Shown: positions 43,043-54,750 of the stretch, one piece after another
Position numbering within the stretch: position 1 is the stretch's first letter
Layout: each line of letters opens with the position of its first letter
Source: Cryptomeria japonica
Lineage: Eukaryota; Streptophyta; Pinopsida; Cupressales; Cupressaceae
Reading direction: 5' to 3'
Assembly: GCF_030272615.1 (NCBI RefSeq)
Contig: NC_081405.1
Coordinates: 575,655,752-575,719,751, forward strand
DNA: 64,000 nucleotides
Notes under the pieces: generated by a model
What the model saw: the letters and a program-made list of their open reading frames with translations, nothing else
What the model was told of the DNA's origin: nothing
Database searches by the model: none
Position numbers and translations under genes: made by a program

Positions 43043-46000
43043 TTGTGCTTTCATGGAATGTAAGGGGCTTGAACAACGGCCCTAGACAAAAAGTTGTTCG
43101 GGACTTGATTAGGAATCATTGAACCTGATGTCATTTTCTTGCAAGAAACTAAACTTTCAGTGGAGAGTATGATGGGTCTCGTGCCAAAGCTATGGGGGCG
43201 AGGCGAGTGTCAGTGTGTTGGGGTAGCTGGTTCCTCGGGAGGGGTGGCCTGCCTTTGGAACCCTTTAAGGTTTCGTCCTGTCTGGTGGGTTGCTTCCAGA
43301 TCCTCATTATCCAGGGTACTATCTAGTCTTGATACTGGGGAAGTCATCTTGTTTTCGAATATCTATGCTCCCACTGATTTTCAAGGTAAGCAAAGATTAT
43401 GGTCACATGTTTCAAGTATGTGAAGGTTGGCCCCTTTTCACCCTTGGATTATGGCGGGAGACTTCAATGCCATCCTGGAGTTGAGTGAAAAGAAGGGGGG
43501 TGTAATGCAGTTGGAACCTTCTTCTTTCCTTTTCCAGGATAGTATCTCCTTGCTACAGCTAGTTGAGATCAAGCCTAGTAGTGGTTTGTTCACTTGGAAC
43601 AACAAGAGGGTGGGAGGGAATTGGATTGTTGAACGACTGGATCATTTTCTGGTTTCCTATTTTTGGATTGGTTGGGGGTGGTCCACAAGTTCTGAGATTC
43701 TTGACTGGAGAGGGTCGGCTCACTAGCCCATCAAGCAGGTTTCATCTTCGGCTCGGGTTGCCCATCCACCTTCATTCAAATTATAACTTATGTGTCTTCG
43801 GGACCCTTCTTTGTAGGGCCTTGTTGTGGACTAGTGGAGGAAAGGGAGGCCGGCCTTTGGCACTGCCATGTACTCTTTTGCTGAGTAGCTGCAATTTGTT
43901 AAGCTTCAACTTAAACAGTGGAACTAACAAGGCTTCAAGAACATTTTTCATGAGAAGAAAGCTGCTCAAATTGTGCTGATTGAGATCACCAGTGAAATTA
44001 GGGAGCATGGGTTGTCTAAGGATCTTCTTAGAGAGGAAGACAAGGCTGTCAAGATGGTAGAGGAATGGGATATTTGGGAAGAAATATATTGGAAGCAAAG
44101 AGCTCATATTGACTGGCTGAAGGAGGGGGGCAAGAACACTTCTTTCTTCTTCAACTCAGTGAAAGCAAGAAGACATGGAAATTCCATCCCTATTCTGGTT
44201 AATGACAAAGGTGAGCAGTGCTTATCCTTGCAGGAGATGTCTATGGAGTCTCTCCAGTTTTTCTAGTCCCTCTTTAGGGAGGACTCTCATGGGGAAATAA
44301 TGGAGGAGAATCTGGTTCTGGATTGCATCCCTTCTCTTGTCTCGAAGGAGTTGAATGAGCAGCTTTTGTATCCTATTTTATTGGAGGAACTTGAGAGGAT
44401 AGTCTTCCACATGAGGAAGGGAAAGGCTCCTGGACCGGATGGGTTCCCCATTGAATTCTTTCAAGAGTTCTGGGATATAATTAAGGTGGATTTATTGGAA
44501 GTAGTCTAGGAGTCCCAGAGGAATAAATAGATGCTTAGGGCATTGAATGCGACCTTCATTACTCTAATCCCCAAGTGTGCAGGGGCTGACCGGTTAGGCC
44601 AGTTCCGTTCGATTTACCTCTACAATGTGATTTATAAGATCATCTCAAAGTTGATAGTGGATAGATTGAAGAAGTGTTTGGGGAGTGTTATTTTTGAGGA
44701 GCAAAGTGGGTTTGTGGAAGGGCGCCAAATTCTAGATGGGGTGGTCATTGCTACGGAGACCATTCATTCTATAGCAACCTCCAAGGAAAAAGGTATGTTT
44801 ATCAAGCTAGATATGGCTAAGGCATATGATAGAGTCTGGTGGTCCTTCCTTCAGAAGATCCTTAGGGCTTTTGGTTTTGTGAATGAGTGGATACAGTGGG
44901 TTATGAGTTGTGTTATGTCCACCTCTTTCTCTGTGCTTATCAATGGAAACCATACTGAGTTGTTTTGTGCCTCTAGGGGTCTCCGCGAGGGAGATCCCCT
45001 CTCCCCTTATTTATTCATTCTTCTTGCTGAGGGTCTGGAGAGGTTGATTAAGCATAATGTGGGCCAGGGTTCTATTCAGGGTTCGAGATGGGGTAATGAA
45101 TTGCAGCCGCAGTCTCCCTTGCAGTTTGTGGATGATACAACCCTTACGGGGCTAGTGCGGATCAATGAAGCTACAAATCTAAGGAAGGTTCTGGATGTTT
45201 ATCTTGCAACATCTGGCCAGATGATCAACAAGGATAATCCTCTATCCTCTTTTTCAACACTCCTGAGTCTATTCAGAGGAGGATTCCTCTTATCTTGAGA
45301 TTCCAAGTTGGCTCCTTGCCCTTGATGTATTTGGGTATCCCTATTTCTCTTGGCAATCCCCCTAGGGAGTCATGGTAGGGGATCTTGGATAAATTCTGCT
45401 CCAAGGTTGAAGACTAGACTCATAGATGGTTATCCTTTGCAGGGAGGGTTCTACTGATTCAGTCGGTGGTTCAGGCTCTTCCAATCTATCGATGTATGCT
45501 TCAGGTGGCTTCTAAGTGCTTCTTGAAGGGGTTGGACTCTCTGGCTAGGAAATTTTTATGGGCTAGTAATCTCAACTCTTCCAAATGGAGTCTGGTCAAT
45601 TGGGACCTGGTTTGTACCCCGAAGCAGTTCGGGGGGCTTGGGTTAAGGTAGTCTATTCTTTTTGGGGAAGCTCTTGCAACTAAATTCTACTAGAGGTGGT
45701 GTGTTGAGTAGGACCAAGGCTGGGCCAGGATTTTGGCCAACAAATATATGCAAAGGATCTCGATGGAGGAAATCCCTAGATATCCTCTAGAAGGGAAGGG
45801 CTCATCGATCTAGTACACTCTCAAGAGGGGAGCTTCTCTCATTAAGGCAGGGCTTTTTAGGATCTGCAGAAGGGGGGAAGAGGTTCTTTTCTGGAATGAT
45901 TCTTGGGATGGATACCCTCCCATCCTTGATCAGTTTCCTAACCTTGGAAACCTGGGCCAGAGATTCTTGGAAGCTGGATGGTCAAGGGTGAGTGACTTTA

Positions 46001-47343
46001 AGGCTGTCTATAGGTGCGGTCAGCTGGATCTGGAGCGGTGGAAGACTCTTAATGAATGGCTAATTATTGGGATGGAGGAAGAGTGTGTAGAGTTGTAGGG
46101 CATTTTGGCCAATAGACACTATAGCTCCCTTAAGGGTAGGGATGGGATTGCATGGTCTCCAAATCCTAAGGCCATTTTTTCTGTGGCTAGTGGGTACAGG
46201 GAACTGTTGAGTTAAAGACTTGAGGGAGGAGAAGTGAACTGGTGGAAACAGGTGTGGAATAATGCTTCTTGGCCGAAGTCTAATTACTTTGTCTAGACTT
46301 TGCCTTGGAATAGATGTCTAACTTGGGATAATATCTGCAAGCAAGGATTCTTGGGGCCTTCTATTTGTGTTTTGTGTGGTAACAAAGAGGAAGATTCCTC
46401 ACATCTGTTCTTCAGATGCCCCTTCTCTATGCTTATCTGACACTATTGGTGGGGGGTGTGGAAGCATCCTTGTGTCCATGTGGATTCTCTGGTAGAGTTT
46501 TGGAGTAGTTTGGGCAGACCTCCTATTCCGTCCTCCTTCCTCCAAATGGTCTGGTATATTGGGCCCATCTTCGTTCTGTGGCAGATCTGGCTCGAAAGGA
46601 ACAGGAGGATTTTTCGGGAGACCAAACTGTTTGTTGAACAAGTTTAGAATAGGATCACTATTATGATTCGGGAGATAGTGGAAGCTAAATGTGAGGTAAA
46701 TTTCCTGTTGGGTAGAGATGAGGCAGATGTTGTGAGTAGGCTTGGCTTGCAGGAGTTGTCTCCTGCCTCTGCTTGTGTCAGGAAAAGTAGACGGGCTATG
46801 AAGAAGGTGCAAAGGGTTGGAAGGTGGTCACCCCCTCAAGATGAGTATATCAGGATCAACACTGATGGCTCATTTAGAGGTAACCTAGGCCCTACTGGGG
46901 TAGGGGGTGTTGGCAGGAATAGTAGGGGGGAGGTTGTTTTCTTCTTCTCGGTGCATAAAGGGTGTCAGTCTAATAATTTTATGGAAGGTTTTGCGATTCT
47001 TTATGCACTTGAGCAGGCTTTGGCATGGGGTTTTAGGAAGGTGATTTGTGAATCAGATTCCCAAATTATTGTTAACTTGTTGTCTAATCAGAAGGTGAGT
47101 GGGATTCAATGGCAGTTGGCAGGGATTGTTTAGCAGATTCTCCAAATTAGCTCCTTAATGGAGCAGGTGTCCTTCATTCATATTCCTTATGAATGAAATG
47201 GAGTGGTTGACTATTTGGCCAAGTGGGCCTTGGAACATGATAGTGAGTGGAAAGTGGAAGGTTGGAAGCATCTCTCTGGGGATTACTATCAGGAATTGCA
47301 GAAGATTCTCACTGAGGACATGGATGGATTTGAAGTTGGTTGA
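43039..47343 (+). pseudogene. LINE-1 ORF2: endonuclease, reverse transcriptase, RNase H
   Basis: Starts MIVLSWNVRGLNN (apurinic-type endonuclease) and shifts near 43110 to FLQETKLS, SNIYAPTD and MAGDFNAIL. Reverse transcriptase: GKAPGPDGFPIEFFQEFW (44420), FITLIPK, GFVEGRQILDG, KLDMAKAYDRVWW, GLREGDPLSPYLFIL, and FVDD at 45125-45136. The zinc-binding segment is ~46300-46440. RNase H: INTDGSFRGNLGP (46857), FMEGFAILYALEQA, ESDSQII, VVDYLAKWA. Frame changes near 45250. Stops include TAG 44507 and TAG 47131. Ends TGA 47341. Confidence 0.9.
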
Positions 47344-47454
47344 TATGTGGTTGGGTTGGTAGTTTTTCTCTGGGGCCTTGGGCCTCTGATTCTTTTTTGT
47401 AATGTTTGTTTCTGATTCTCAATAAAGTTTTTACCCCTTTTACCAAAAAAAATA
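47344..47454 (+). other. LINE-1 3' UTR and A-rich tail
   Basis: AATAAAGTTTTTACCCC followed by AAAAAAAATAAT. AATAAA at ~47421 is a plausible polyadenylation signal. Confidence 0.75.
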
Positions 47455-47470
47455 ATAATATTTGCAATAG
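47455..47470 (+). repeat. LINE-1 target-site duplication, right copy
   Basis: ATAATATTTGCAATAG. Confidence 0.9.
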
Positions 47471-50087
47471 AATGTGGCTGACATTATGAAAACAATGTAC
47501 GGGCCTTGTCCGTGCATGTAATTTTTTCTTGCATATTGTTCATAGCAGAACATTTGAGCATTTTCATTTATTGTGGAAACTTGTTCGACATTTATCTGGA
47601 AGCCTCTATTGGGTTTATTGTGAGCAAAATGAAGCCAAGCTAGACATTGGGTTTATTGTAAGAAGAATGAAGCCTAGACATCGCCATTGTTGACTGCATG
47701 AGTCGGTTGCCATAATTTCACCATTTTCTATTTGGCTTTTCCTTTTAGTAGGGCGAAATTAGAGCTAGTTGTTCTCCCTATTTTTTTGTGACCCTAGAGG
47801 TAAATGCTCTCACTAGGGTTTTAAATAGAAGATCTTACTCCAAGCCTACCTATGGCACTCCAGTGCCTTAAAATCCATTATTCTCCTTTGTGTTATGTTC
47901 ATGTGACAAAGCACTAATCTCTTTATTGATTCAGAGCAAGAATTAGTGTTTTTTCTTAGCCTTGGGTAATTTACTTGTAATTTGTTGTAAATAGATCATA
48001 GATAGAATTAGTGTTGTTTCATGGATTCAAATTCTGGCTCAAAATTTTTATTGAATGAAAATGGTAATGTTGGAGATTCGTTCTAGTGGGCAAGTTTTGA
48101 AGGGTTGCCAAGCACTAGCACTAGTATATGGATGTGGATTTGTAGTCCATGCCTGAAACTCAACAGGGTTGGGCTTCTTCTCTGACAAATTTTTCCTTTC
48201 TAAATCCATCATCGTTGCTCCTCCATCTTACTGTTACTAAAAGAACAATCTCACATGGCCTACAAATTTTTTCCAAATTTTACATTTTTAGAGTTTCCTA
48301 AGTTTGGGTAGAACCCATTTGTAGGGTAGTTTATTTGTGGTGAATGCATCTGTGACTATACACAAATTGTTTGGTGCAGAGGTCGCCTCAACTACAAAAC
48401 ATCTTCAATCCAATGAAAAAATAAAATTCTCAATGATCAAATGATTGGCATCATTAAATGTAGTCAGAACTGGATAGAGGATGCACAGGCACCAACAACT
48501 ACATCATCTGATCGCCTCTCTTGTTTAACCCCAAACGTTTTTAAGCATGGATAGTGTTTAGTGTATATTCATGTAGTGACCCATGAGTAAATTTTTATAA
48601 AGAGCAATCTTAATGAACTAAAAAAGACTCCATGAATAGGGGTAGTATTTTGTATGATTTTGAAATATAATTTTGACTTTGAAAGATCCATTTGAAGAAT
48701 TATGTTAACACCCAAATCCACAATATAATAATTTCCTAGAGGTTATTTGCATTAGTGCTCTAATATCAATAATTTATACGGCCATTTGAGATTGTTAAGC
48801 TATTAGACTTCAAAGTTCCATCAATCTATGTAGAAAGCATTCTTTTTTAATACCAGACATAAACTATACCAATTACCCAATAGTGTTTGTGCTATATCTA
48901 ATACAACCTACAAAATTATCTAGGAAAGTTTTCTGTAGAAGTAATATAAAACATAACACTTTATTGTTATATTTAATTGCAATTGATCTATATCTAATAA
49001 CGTTTTAGTATTTTCTTTTCTTTATCTCGATCTGAAAAGCCATTTCAGATACTGCACTCGTTGCCCGCATACGAGCTTTTGGATGAATTTTATGAGAATT
49101 TAACCATTGTTTGAGATATTTTCACATAATATGATATTAAATATTGTGAATTTTCCTTAAAAAAATGTTACAAAATAGGAACAGGAAAGAGGAGCCCTAA
49201 TTGATGCGCACTATCCGAGAGTTTGGTGAGGGTTCAATGAGGTTTTTATTTTCATGACTATAAGAATAATTTGTTATTTTCAGCACATAAAAGCCATTCT
49301 TATGTGTTGTTGTTGTGATGTTAACAATAGTGTCAATAAGTTCTTAGTATTATTTATGATTATATTATGTTGAATCATTTATACATTATTCTAGAAAAAC
49401 TTCATTCATCTATTGGGAAAACTAATGTGTGCTTTGATCTTAAAGAGTGTTGAAATTTCAATTTAAGTGACGCCGATCGACTATTTACTCAGACTGAGAA
49501 TCAAGTAAGAAAAGATTTTTGTATGATGTAAAGCTTGATTGTCTTCAACTAGTATGTGGTATGTAAACAAATAAAGACAACAACAATCTACAAATATGCC
49601 ACAGAGCTTTTTCCCATACATTTATATGAATGGAAATTGCTATCCAAATGGGAGCCACCAAAATACTTGGAACATGAAAGTTTGATGTTAATTCCATCTT
49701 GCCTTCGTTTTCAATGTGAACAACACAGTTTTGAATTTAAACTTAATTGAAAAATCTCCTTGCTTGATTTTCCTCTGCTGCATAGTTAGTTGAATGCATT
49801 TAATATTTTTGGTTTTAGTTATGTTGAACTTGTACCCTTGAAAGGTGCAGTCTTTTAAAAATAAGTGGTGTATGAGTAAAACAGAAAGACAAGAAAGGGG
49901 AAAACTTGAAATTCTAATTTAATATTTTTCTATCTTGAAAGTCATTTTTGCATCAGGCAACACAACTCTTGTTTAATATGTAATTTTATCTCATTAATTG
50001 TGAAGAACAATATGTAATCTAATGACTCTTGTTTTGTTAAAGAGACGAGACTAAACTACAGAAGAGAGATGTGATGAGCTAGGAAGT
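47471..50087. other. Noncoding sequence, no gene seen
   Basis: AT-rich. Small frames (for example 49556-49750) have no recognisable domain or codon support. Confidence 0.6.
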
Positions 50088-50624
50088 GCTATACATTAAT
50101 TGCATGTGCAATCAAAATCCACTTTTTCAAATGAATAAGTATGGTCTCTATGGTTATAGTGAGAGCATATCCTCTTCTTTGCGGTATGCCTTGATCCACC
50201 TCTTTTACACTTACAAGATTGATATGGAACACATGATCTTCGCATTCATTACCTCGATACATTGGCAACTCAAACTCTTCCTTATTAACATAACCAACTG
50301 AAATTGGCGACCTTGGAAATGTACGCGCAGGTTGTGACCATTGCCATTTCCTTAATAAAGCACGTAAATCATCTAGGTTGTCGCGGATTTTGTGTAATGG
50401 TTGATTAAACGTACTTTTTGTATGAAGAGATGAAATTCAATTTCTAATTTGGTTGACTCTTCTTTTAGGGCAGGCACGCGGTCGCTAAGATCTTCCAAAT
50501 GCTGGTGAAGTGATTTTACAATGTCTTCATCTCGTCCATTTCATGTAAGATCTTCGTGCTGCCTCTGCTCCATTTCATATAAGATCTTCTCATCAGCCAT
50601 GTTTTGTCTTTGACTCATTACTTT
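50088..50624 (-). pseudogene. Unrecognised antisense coding relic (coiled-coil start, shifted C-terminal part)
   Basis: From ATG 50624 (minus) the frame reads MSQRQNMADEKILYEMEQRQ, then a TGA and a charged helical stretch (SLHQHLEDLSDRVPALKEES). After a frameshift near 50430, an open stretch of ~108 codons follows, including KIRDNLDDLRALLRKWQWSQ and KEEFELPMYRGNECEDHVFH, ending TAG at ~50088. It lacks a convenient Met, so simple ORF calling misses it. The composition is protein-like. I cannot name the family; a gypsy gag start or host gene exon are possible. Confidence 0.4.
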
Positions 50625-50639
50625 TTATAGTGATCTCAC

Positions 50640-51070
50640 TTCGTTCTAGTTCTAATAGAGATGAGATTTATATGGAGTTCTATACACTCTTTATCTATCT
50701 TCCAAAGGGGTCGAACGAAGATTCAAGAGGTACATTGGGCTTGCCGCTTAAACCTTAGGATCGTTCTCTAAGGCTCCTAAATAAATCTTAAAATAATAAA
50801 AAAAATGATATGAGTAATTACTAATTCATTCCCACTGCATGTATCTAAAATGCTTTTTAGTGATGCTAGTTTGAAAATAAACCTTAGTTATCTGGTCCTC
50901 GGAGAGAAACTTTTCCCTTTTGTAAGAGTTATCGTGAGTATTCCAAATTAATTTAAATTGTCTAGTAATAATCAGTAGTAATAATCAGTTATACTACTCT
51001 ATTGGATGATTTATAGGTTGTGGTCTTTGCATTCTAGTTTCCTAGTTGTCAATTAAAAAATAGGGGGATA
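50640..51070. other. Noncoding sequence, no gene seen
   Basis: No supportable feature. Confidence 0.5.
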
Positions 51071-51699
51071 AGTATTAATAATTATGTATGTTTTTTATTA
51101 TGATAAACAGGTTTTATAGGGATCTGAAATCCAAAGTCAAAGAGCAATATAAAAAATAAACAGTTGCTAACCAATCCATAACCAACAATAAAACATCAAC
51201 AGAAGCAGGAGCCAAGCCCAGTGCATACATAAAAAATAAATAAAAGAGAAATAGAGAAAACCTAAAACACACTAAACTAGAGATTGCATCAGGCCTGAAT
51301 TATTTTGGATCATACTCTTGTTGATTTCCTCAAGCTCATCCATGGTGAAACTAGAGGCATTGTTCTCCTGGTTGCTACTTCTAGTCCTCGTATAAGGGCT
51401 AGTAGGGGTCAGAGGTCCCATACCCTAGAAATTCGGACCCTAGATTTTCTTCTTCTGTTTGGTGTCTAAGGGTGGAATACCGGTGGTGGACTAAGCTCTT
51501 TGATCTGCAATCATTTCATTGACCTTTTTAAGACCCTTAACACTGTTATTCATGGCTTCCCTGCTAATATCACTAAATTCTTTAGATTACCCTCAATCTT
51601 TTCCAAGCTTATTTCCAACTAACCAATCCTTGATTCATGATTCATTTTCATGATCTTCAAATCTTCTATAATTTTTTTATTAAGGATAAAATAGGTTTT

Positions 51700-52480
51700 G
51701 AGGGGGACCCGAAACCAATAACAACGGGTTTTCAAGGGACCCAAACCCTCAGATTTACCAGGATCTGGAACCCACAGTATAACACTACCAAGATATAATC
51801 ATTAAAAGTTAGTAGACCAACCTCAACCATGATAGAAAAAGACAACTCCTAGTACATTCACTAGGGCTTTAATAGGGCTCCCTTAACCTTCAACAAATAC
51901 CAAGGGTTCTTCCAAGCACCCATAACCTTCAAGAACACCAGATTACAACAGATTACCATACATACACAACTTGGACGCAAAAGGGTTTGGAGGGCTCCCA
52001 TAACCTTCAAGTTGAGTTTTAAACTAGCTTCCAAAACCAACAACATAGGGTTTTTACAAGATCCCTCAGCTGAAGAAGGGTTTTCCCAAGCTTCGTTAAC
52101 CTATAACATAGACCTCAGACCACCAAAAACAAATCCTTATCCTTATAAGAAACAAGAGCTAGCTAGACTAGCCCCTTGAAAACTACTAGCATCCAGCCTG
52201 CCTGTGGATTTTGCAAGGCTCGCACAACCTGAAACATGCACCAAAAGGATAAGCATTAAGCAAAAACTAAAAAAAGGGGGGTTTTGAAAGACAACCCTAA
52301 CCTCCGAGTTGGGTTTTATAGTAGCTCCCAAAACCCACAAAAAACAAGGGTCTTGTAAAGGCTCCCTTAACCTTGCACTAGAAGAAAGGATGGACAAAGA
52401 AAAAGATCCACAACTAGCCTCATTAGGTTTTTGATAGGCTCCCACAACCTTGGACTTGAAAGAGAACAAAGCACATAATC
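51700..52480 (-). repeat. Degenerate minisatellite within the LINE-like insertion
   Basis: On the minus strand, units approximating AAGGTTATGGGAGCCCTNCA then AAACCC recur roughly eight times at ~60-110 bp spacing (for example near 51900, 51990, 52060, 52330 and 52440). Confidence 0.5.
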
Positions 52481-52526
52481 CCTCCAAGATCACCACCTCA
52501 ATAGGTGAAATATGAGAGAAGAGAAA

Positions 52527-52875
52527 AAAAAGATATCCTTTAGTTCCCAAACAATCCAGAACCAGGGCATCACCAACCACCCACCAGCACCACCTAGACT
52601 CCACTCTAGCACCCAACTCCACCTCTATAGGAGAGAAGTTGTCTCTGGCTCCATTTGTCACTACCTCCAAAGAAGGAACCAACAACAACTCCAATAGGCC
52701 TACTAGGACAAGGCAAAAAAAGATATCCTTTAGTTCCCAAACAATCCAGAAGTAGGGCATCACCAACCACCCACCAACACCACCTCTATAGGAGAGAAGT
52801 TGTATCTAGCTCCATCTGTCACTACCTCCATAAAAGGAACCAAAAACAACTCCAATAGGCCTGCTCGAACAAGCC
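52527..52875 (-). repeat. Tandem duplication of ~190 bp (second copy ~160 bp)
   Basis: AGATATCCTTTAGTTCCCAA at 52531 and again at 52721. Both copies run to CCAATAGGCCT. The right copy lacks ~29 bp present in the left copy. Confidence 0.9.
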
Positions 52876-54750
52876 AAAAAAGAGGGAAATGGGCATTGAA
52901 AACACACAGATCACCACCACCCTCAGGGCCTTGAGCCAGGAAACCAAAAAGAACACCTCCACCTTGAGAAAGAACAAAGCAACACTAATCATGAAACCCC
53001 TATCACCCAAAATAACAGTTGCTATCAAAGTCTCAGCAACCCTAGCAATGAAGTCCTCAACAATAGTCACAGAGAAGCAAACACCGCCCTTCTCGTCAAG
53101 CACACATAAAGATGAGTCTCCATCTGCAAAATCCCCGTCAACACTTATAACACCATCTCTAACCAAACCTCCCATAGTAGAAGAATGGAAACAAAAAATC
53201 AACACACCCCCTTACTGAACATGCCAAACATAGATGCACAGGAAAAAGAGGTCACATCCAAGCCTATAATCATCATCTGCATCTTCATCCTTGTCATCAA
53301 ACTCCCCTAAAACCCTACTGCTCACTCGCACCTTTGATCCCTCCATCCACATCTTCTGTAATTTTATATGTCATTCGAAGAAGTTTATTAAATTTTCTTG
53401 GCATGAGAATCTTAGTAAAAGTGTCAATGATGCCCTTAATTTCATCCTTCAACATATTAGTCTCCTTACTGACCTAAAGAAATCAATTCTCCTAGATTTT
53501 GACAGAGTTGTTAAAGAGAATTCTAAAATCAGAGTCTTCTTGGGTATTCCCAGTTTCTCCTATTCAACATTAATTGGGATGTCCACCTTTATTTTCTTCT
53601 CTTTTCGCTTGGCTTCTCCTGTTTTTCTAATTTTGGACTTTTTGGTATTAGGTGGGCCAACACCCTTTAAATTGGGGTTAGGGGTTTTATACTTACTGGC
53701 AACCCATCTACGATTTTTGTTTCATCTGCTGCTACCAGTGCCTAGTGCAATATTTTTATAGGTGTCCTCATCCTGAGAAGTATGGTATTTTGAATCATCA
53801 GAGACATTTAGGTTCTACCAATCCATTTATATACTAGAGTCTTCTTCATCCATCTCTGTATCTGACACATAATGTACATCAGGGTTGATCAAAGAATTGA
53901 GGGATTTAACCACCAGGGAGGGTTTAACCCCATGGCCCTTAGCATATTCCATGATTAGCATGAGTAACCCCTCATCCAAAATAGGGTTGTCACTATTTTT
54001 AGCTTTATTCATCAGGATATTTTCAAGAGAAGATAATAGATAGAAAGGAAGAGAAATTATTTTGTTATGCCTAAAATAGTTTAATATCATAAACTAGTAA
54101 GAGAAAATATTGGCATAGCGGCCATCAAGATCAATGTACCTCATAATCACATTGGCCATCTCTTCCCAAAGTGATTGCAGGACCTTCCTATTATATCTGT
54201 CGTCGTTCATCTTTGAGACCCTTTTTCTTTGGTTTTCTTTGTCAAAGAAAGCCGCAATGGCTTCTTCCACCACCTTCCTCTCTCTGTTAAACTTCTTGCC
54301 TTCCACCTACAATCCAGTTATCTTTGCAATGAAGGTTTCATCAATTCTAAACTCCTCTCTAAAAGTTGTGAGGATGACTTTCTCCCAACCATTCACAAAA
54401 TCTTCTGTCACTTTTGGGTCATTCCCATAAAGCCTCTCAAGATACGACACAAGACCTTCATCAATAATCTTTGTCCATATCTCTTTGTTCGTATCTCGTT
54501 TCTCATAGGATGTTGGCTCCATTATGTTTTTGTTACCTCCCATAAGCAATTTGTCTTTGTAAAAATGGATGATGGTACCAAACCCAAACCAGGAAATGAA
54601 AAAATAGATACAAAAAAGGATCTAGAAACCCAGGTTTTGAATTTGGAACTCAAATCCCATGAAAGATTAGTATTCATTTAGCAGTCTATCATTATTAATG
54701 TGATAACAATGTCTAATGCATTCAACATCTTTTATCATCAGTTCACACAA

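Larger units (their letters stand above)
41237..47454 (+). mobile_element. LINE-1: full-length L1-type retrotransposon with RNase H
   Basis: Bounded by a 16-bp target-site duplication, it has a G-rich 5' UTR, ORF1, ORF2 (endonuclease, reverse transcriptase, zinc-binding region, RNase H), 3' UTR and a short A-rich tail. Its base composition is much richer in G than its surroundings. Several stops and frameshifts make it inactive. Confidence 0.95.
51672..53263 (-). mobile_element. 5'-truncated LINE-like insertion splitting the ORF
   Basis: Flanked on both sides by CTATAAT (51665-51671 and 53264-53270), with a poly-T start on the plus strand (a 3' A-tail on minus). Removing it and one flank brings the two acidic coding pieces into one frame. 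The interior is long-UTR-like, with a partial tandem duplication and degenerate minisatellite repeats; no domain recognised. Confidence 0.65.
51272..54549 (-). pseudogene. Unrecognised ORF: alpha-helical domain, basic NLS-like segment, coiled coil, acidic stretch
   Basis: One minus frame from 54549 to ~53540. It opens MEPTSYEKRDTNKEIWTKII (Met at 54519), then a helical domain containing VNGWEKVILTTFREEFRID, GRYANIFSY and ISLPFYLLSSLENI, and an acidic end (SDTEMDEEDSS). An NLS-like region follows (ASKYKTPNPNLKG, then GEAKRKEKKIKVD). A helical segment in a shifted frame follows, then an Asp-rich stretch at 53310-53264. Past the insertion it continues at 51664 to TAG 51272 (AMNNSVKGLKKVNEMIADQR, DELEEINKSM). 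Stops at 54307 and 54094 are TAG. It loosely recalls Athila ORF1/'putative plant transposon protein' architecture; that is a weak guess. Confidence 0.5.
51080..54590 (-). mobile_element. Acidic/coiled-coil ORF unit with LINE-like 3' tail, interrupted by an insertion
   Basis: Minus-strand order: ORF (54549 to 51272, interrupted), ~190-nt 3' UTR, then a tail near 51110-51080 (AAAACCTGTTTATCATAATA then AAAAA). The last ~40 nt resemble the 3' end of the inserted LINE-like sequence at ~51710-51672. The unit starts ~200 nt after the end of LINE-2 ORF2. It may be a third ORF of that LINE or a separate non-autonomous retroposon. Confidence 0.45.

Noticed and set aside
52889-53218. 109-codon plus-strand Thr/Ser-rich frame and its 127-codon minus counterpart
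   Set aside because: Both lie in the LINE-like insertion's noncoding-like sequence, with no domain or conserved block.
53291-53761. 156-codon plus-strand frame
   Set aside because: The opposite strand reads the conserved basic/NLS-like part of the antisense ORF; the plus frame is its shadow.
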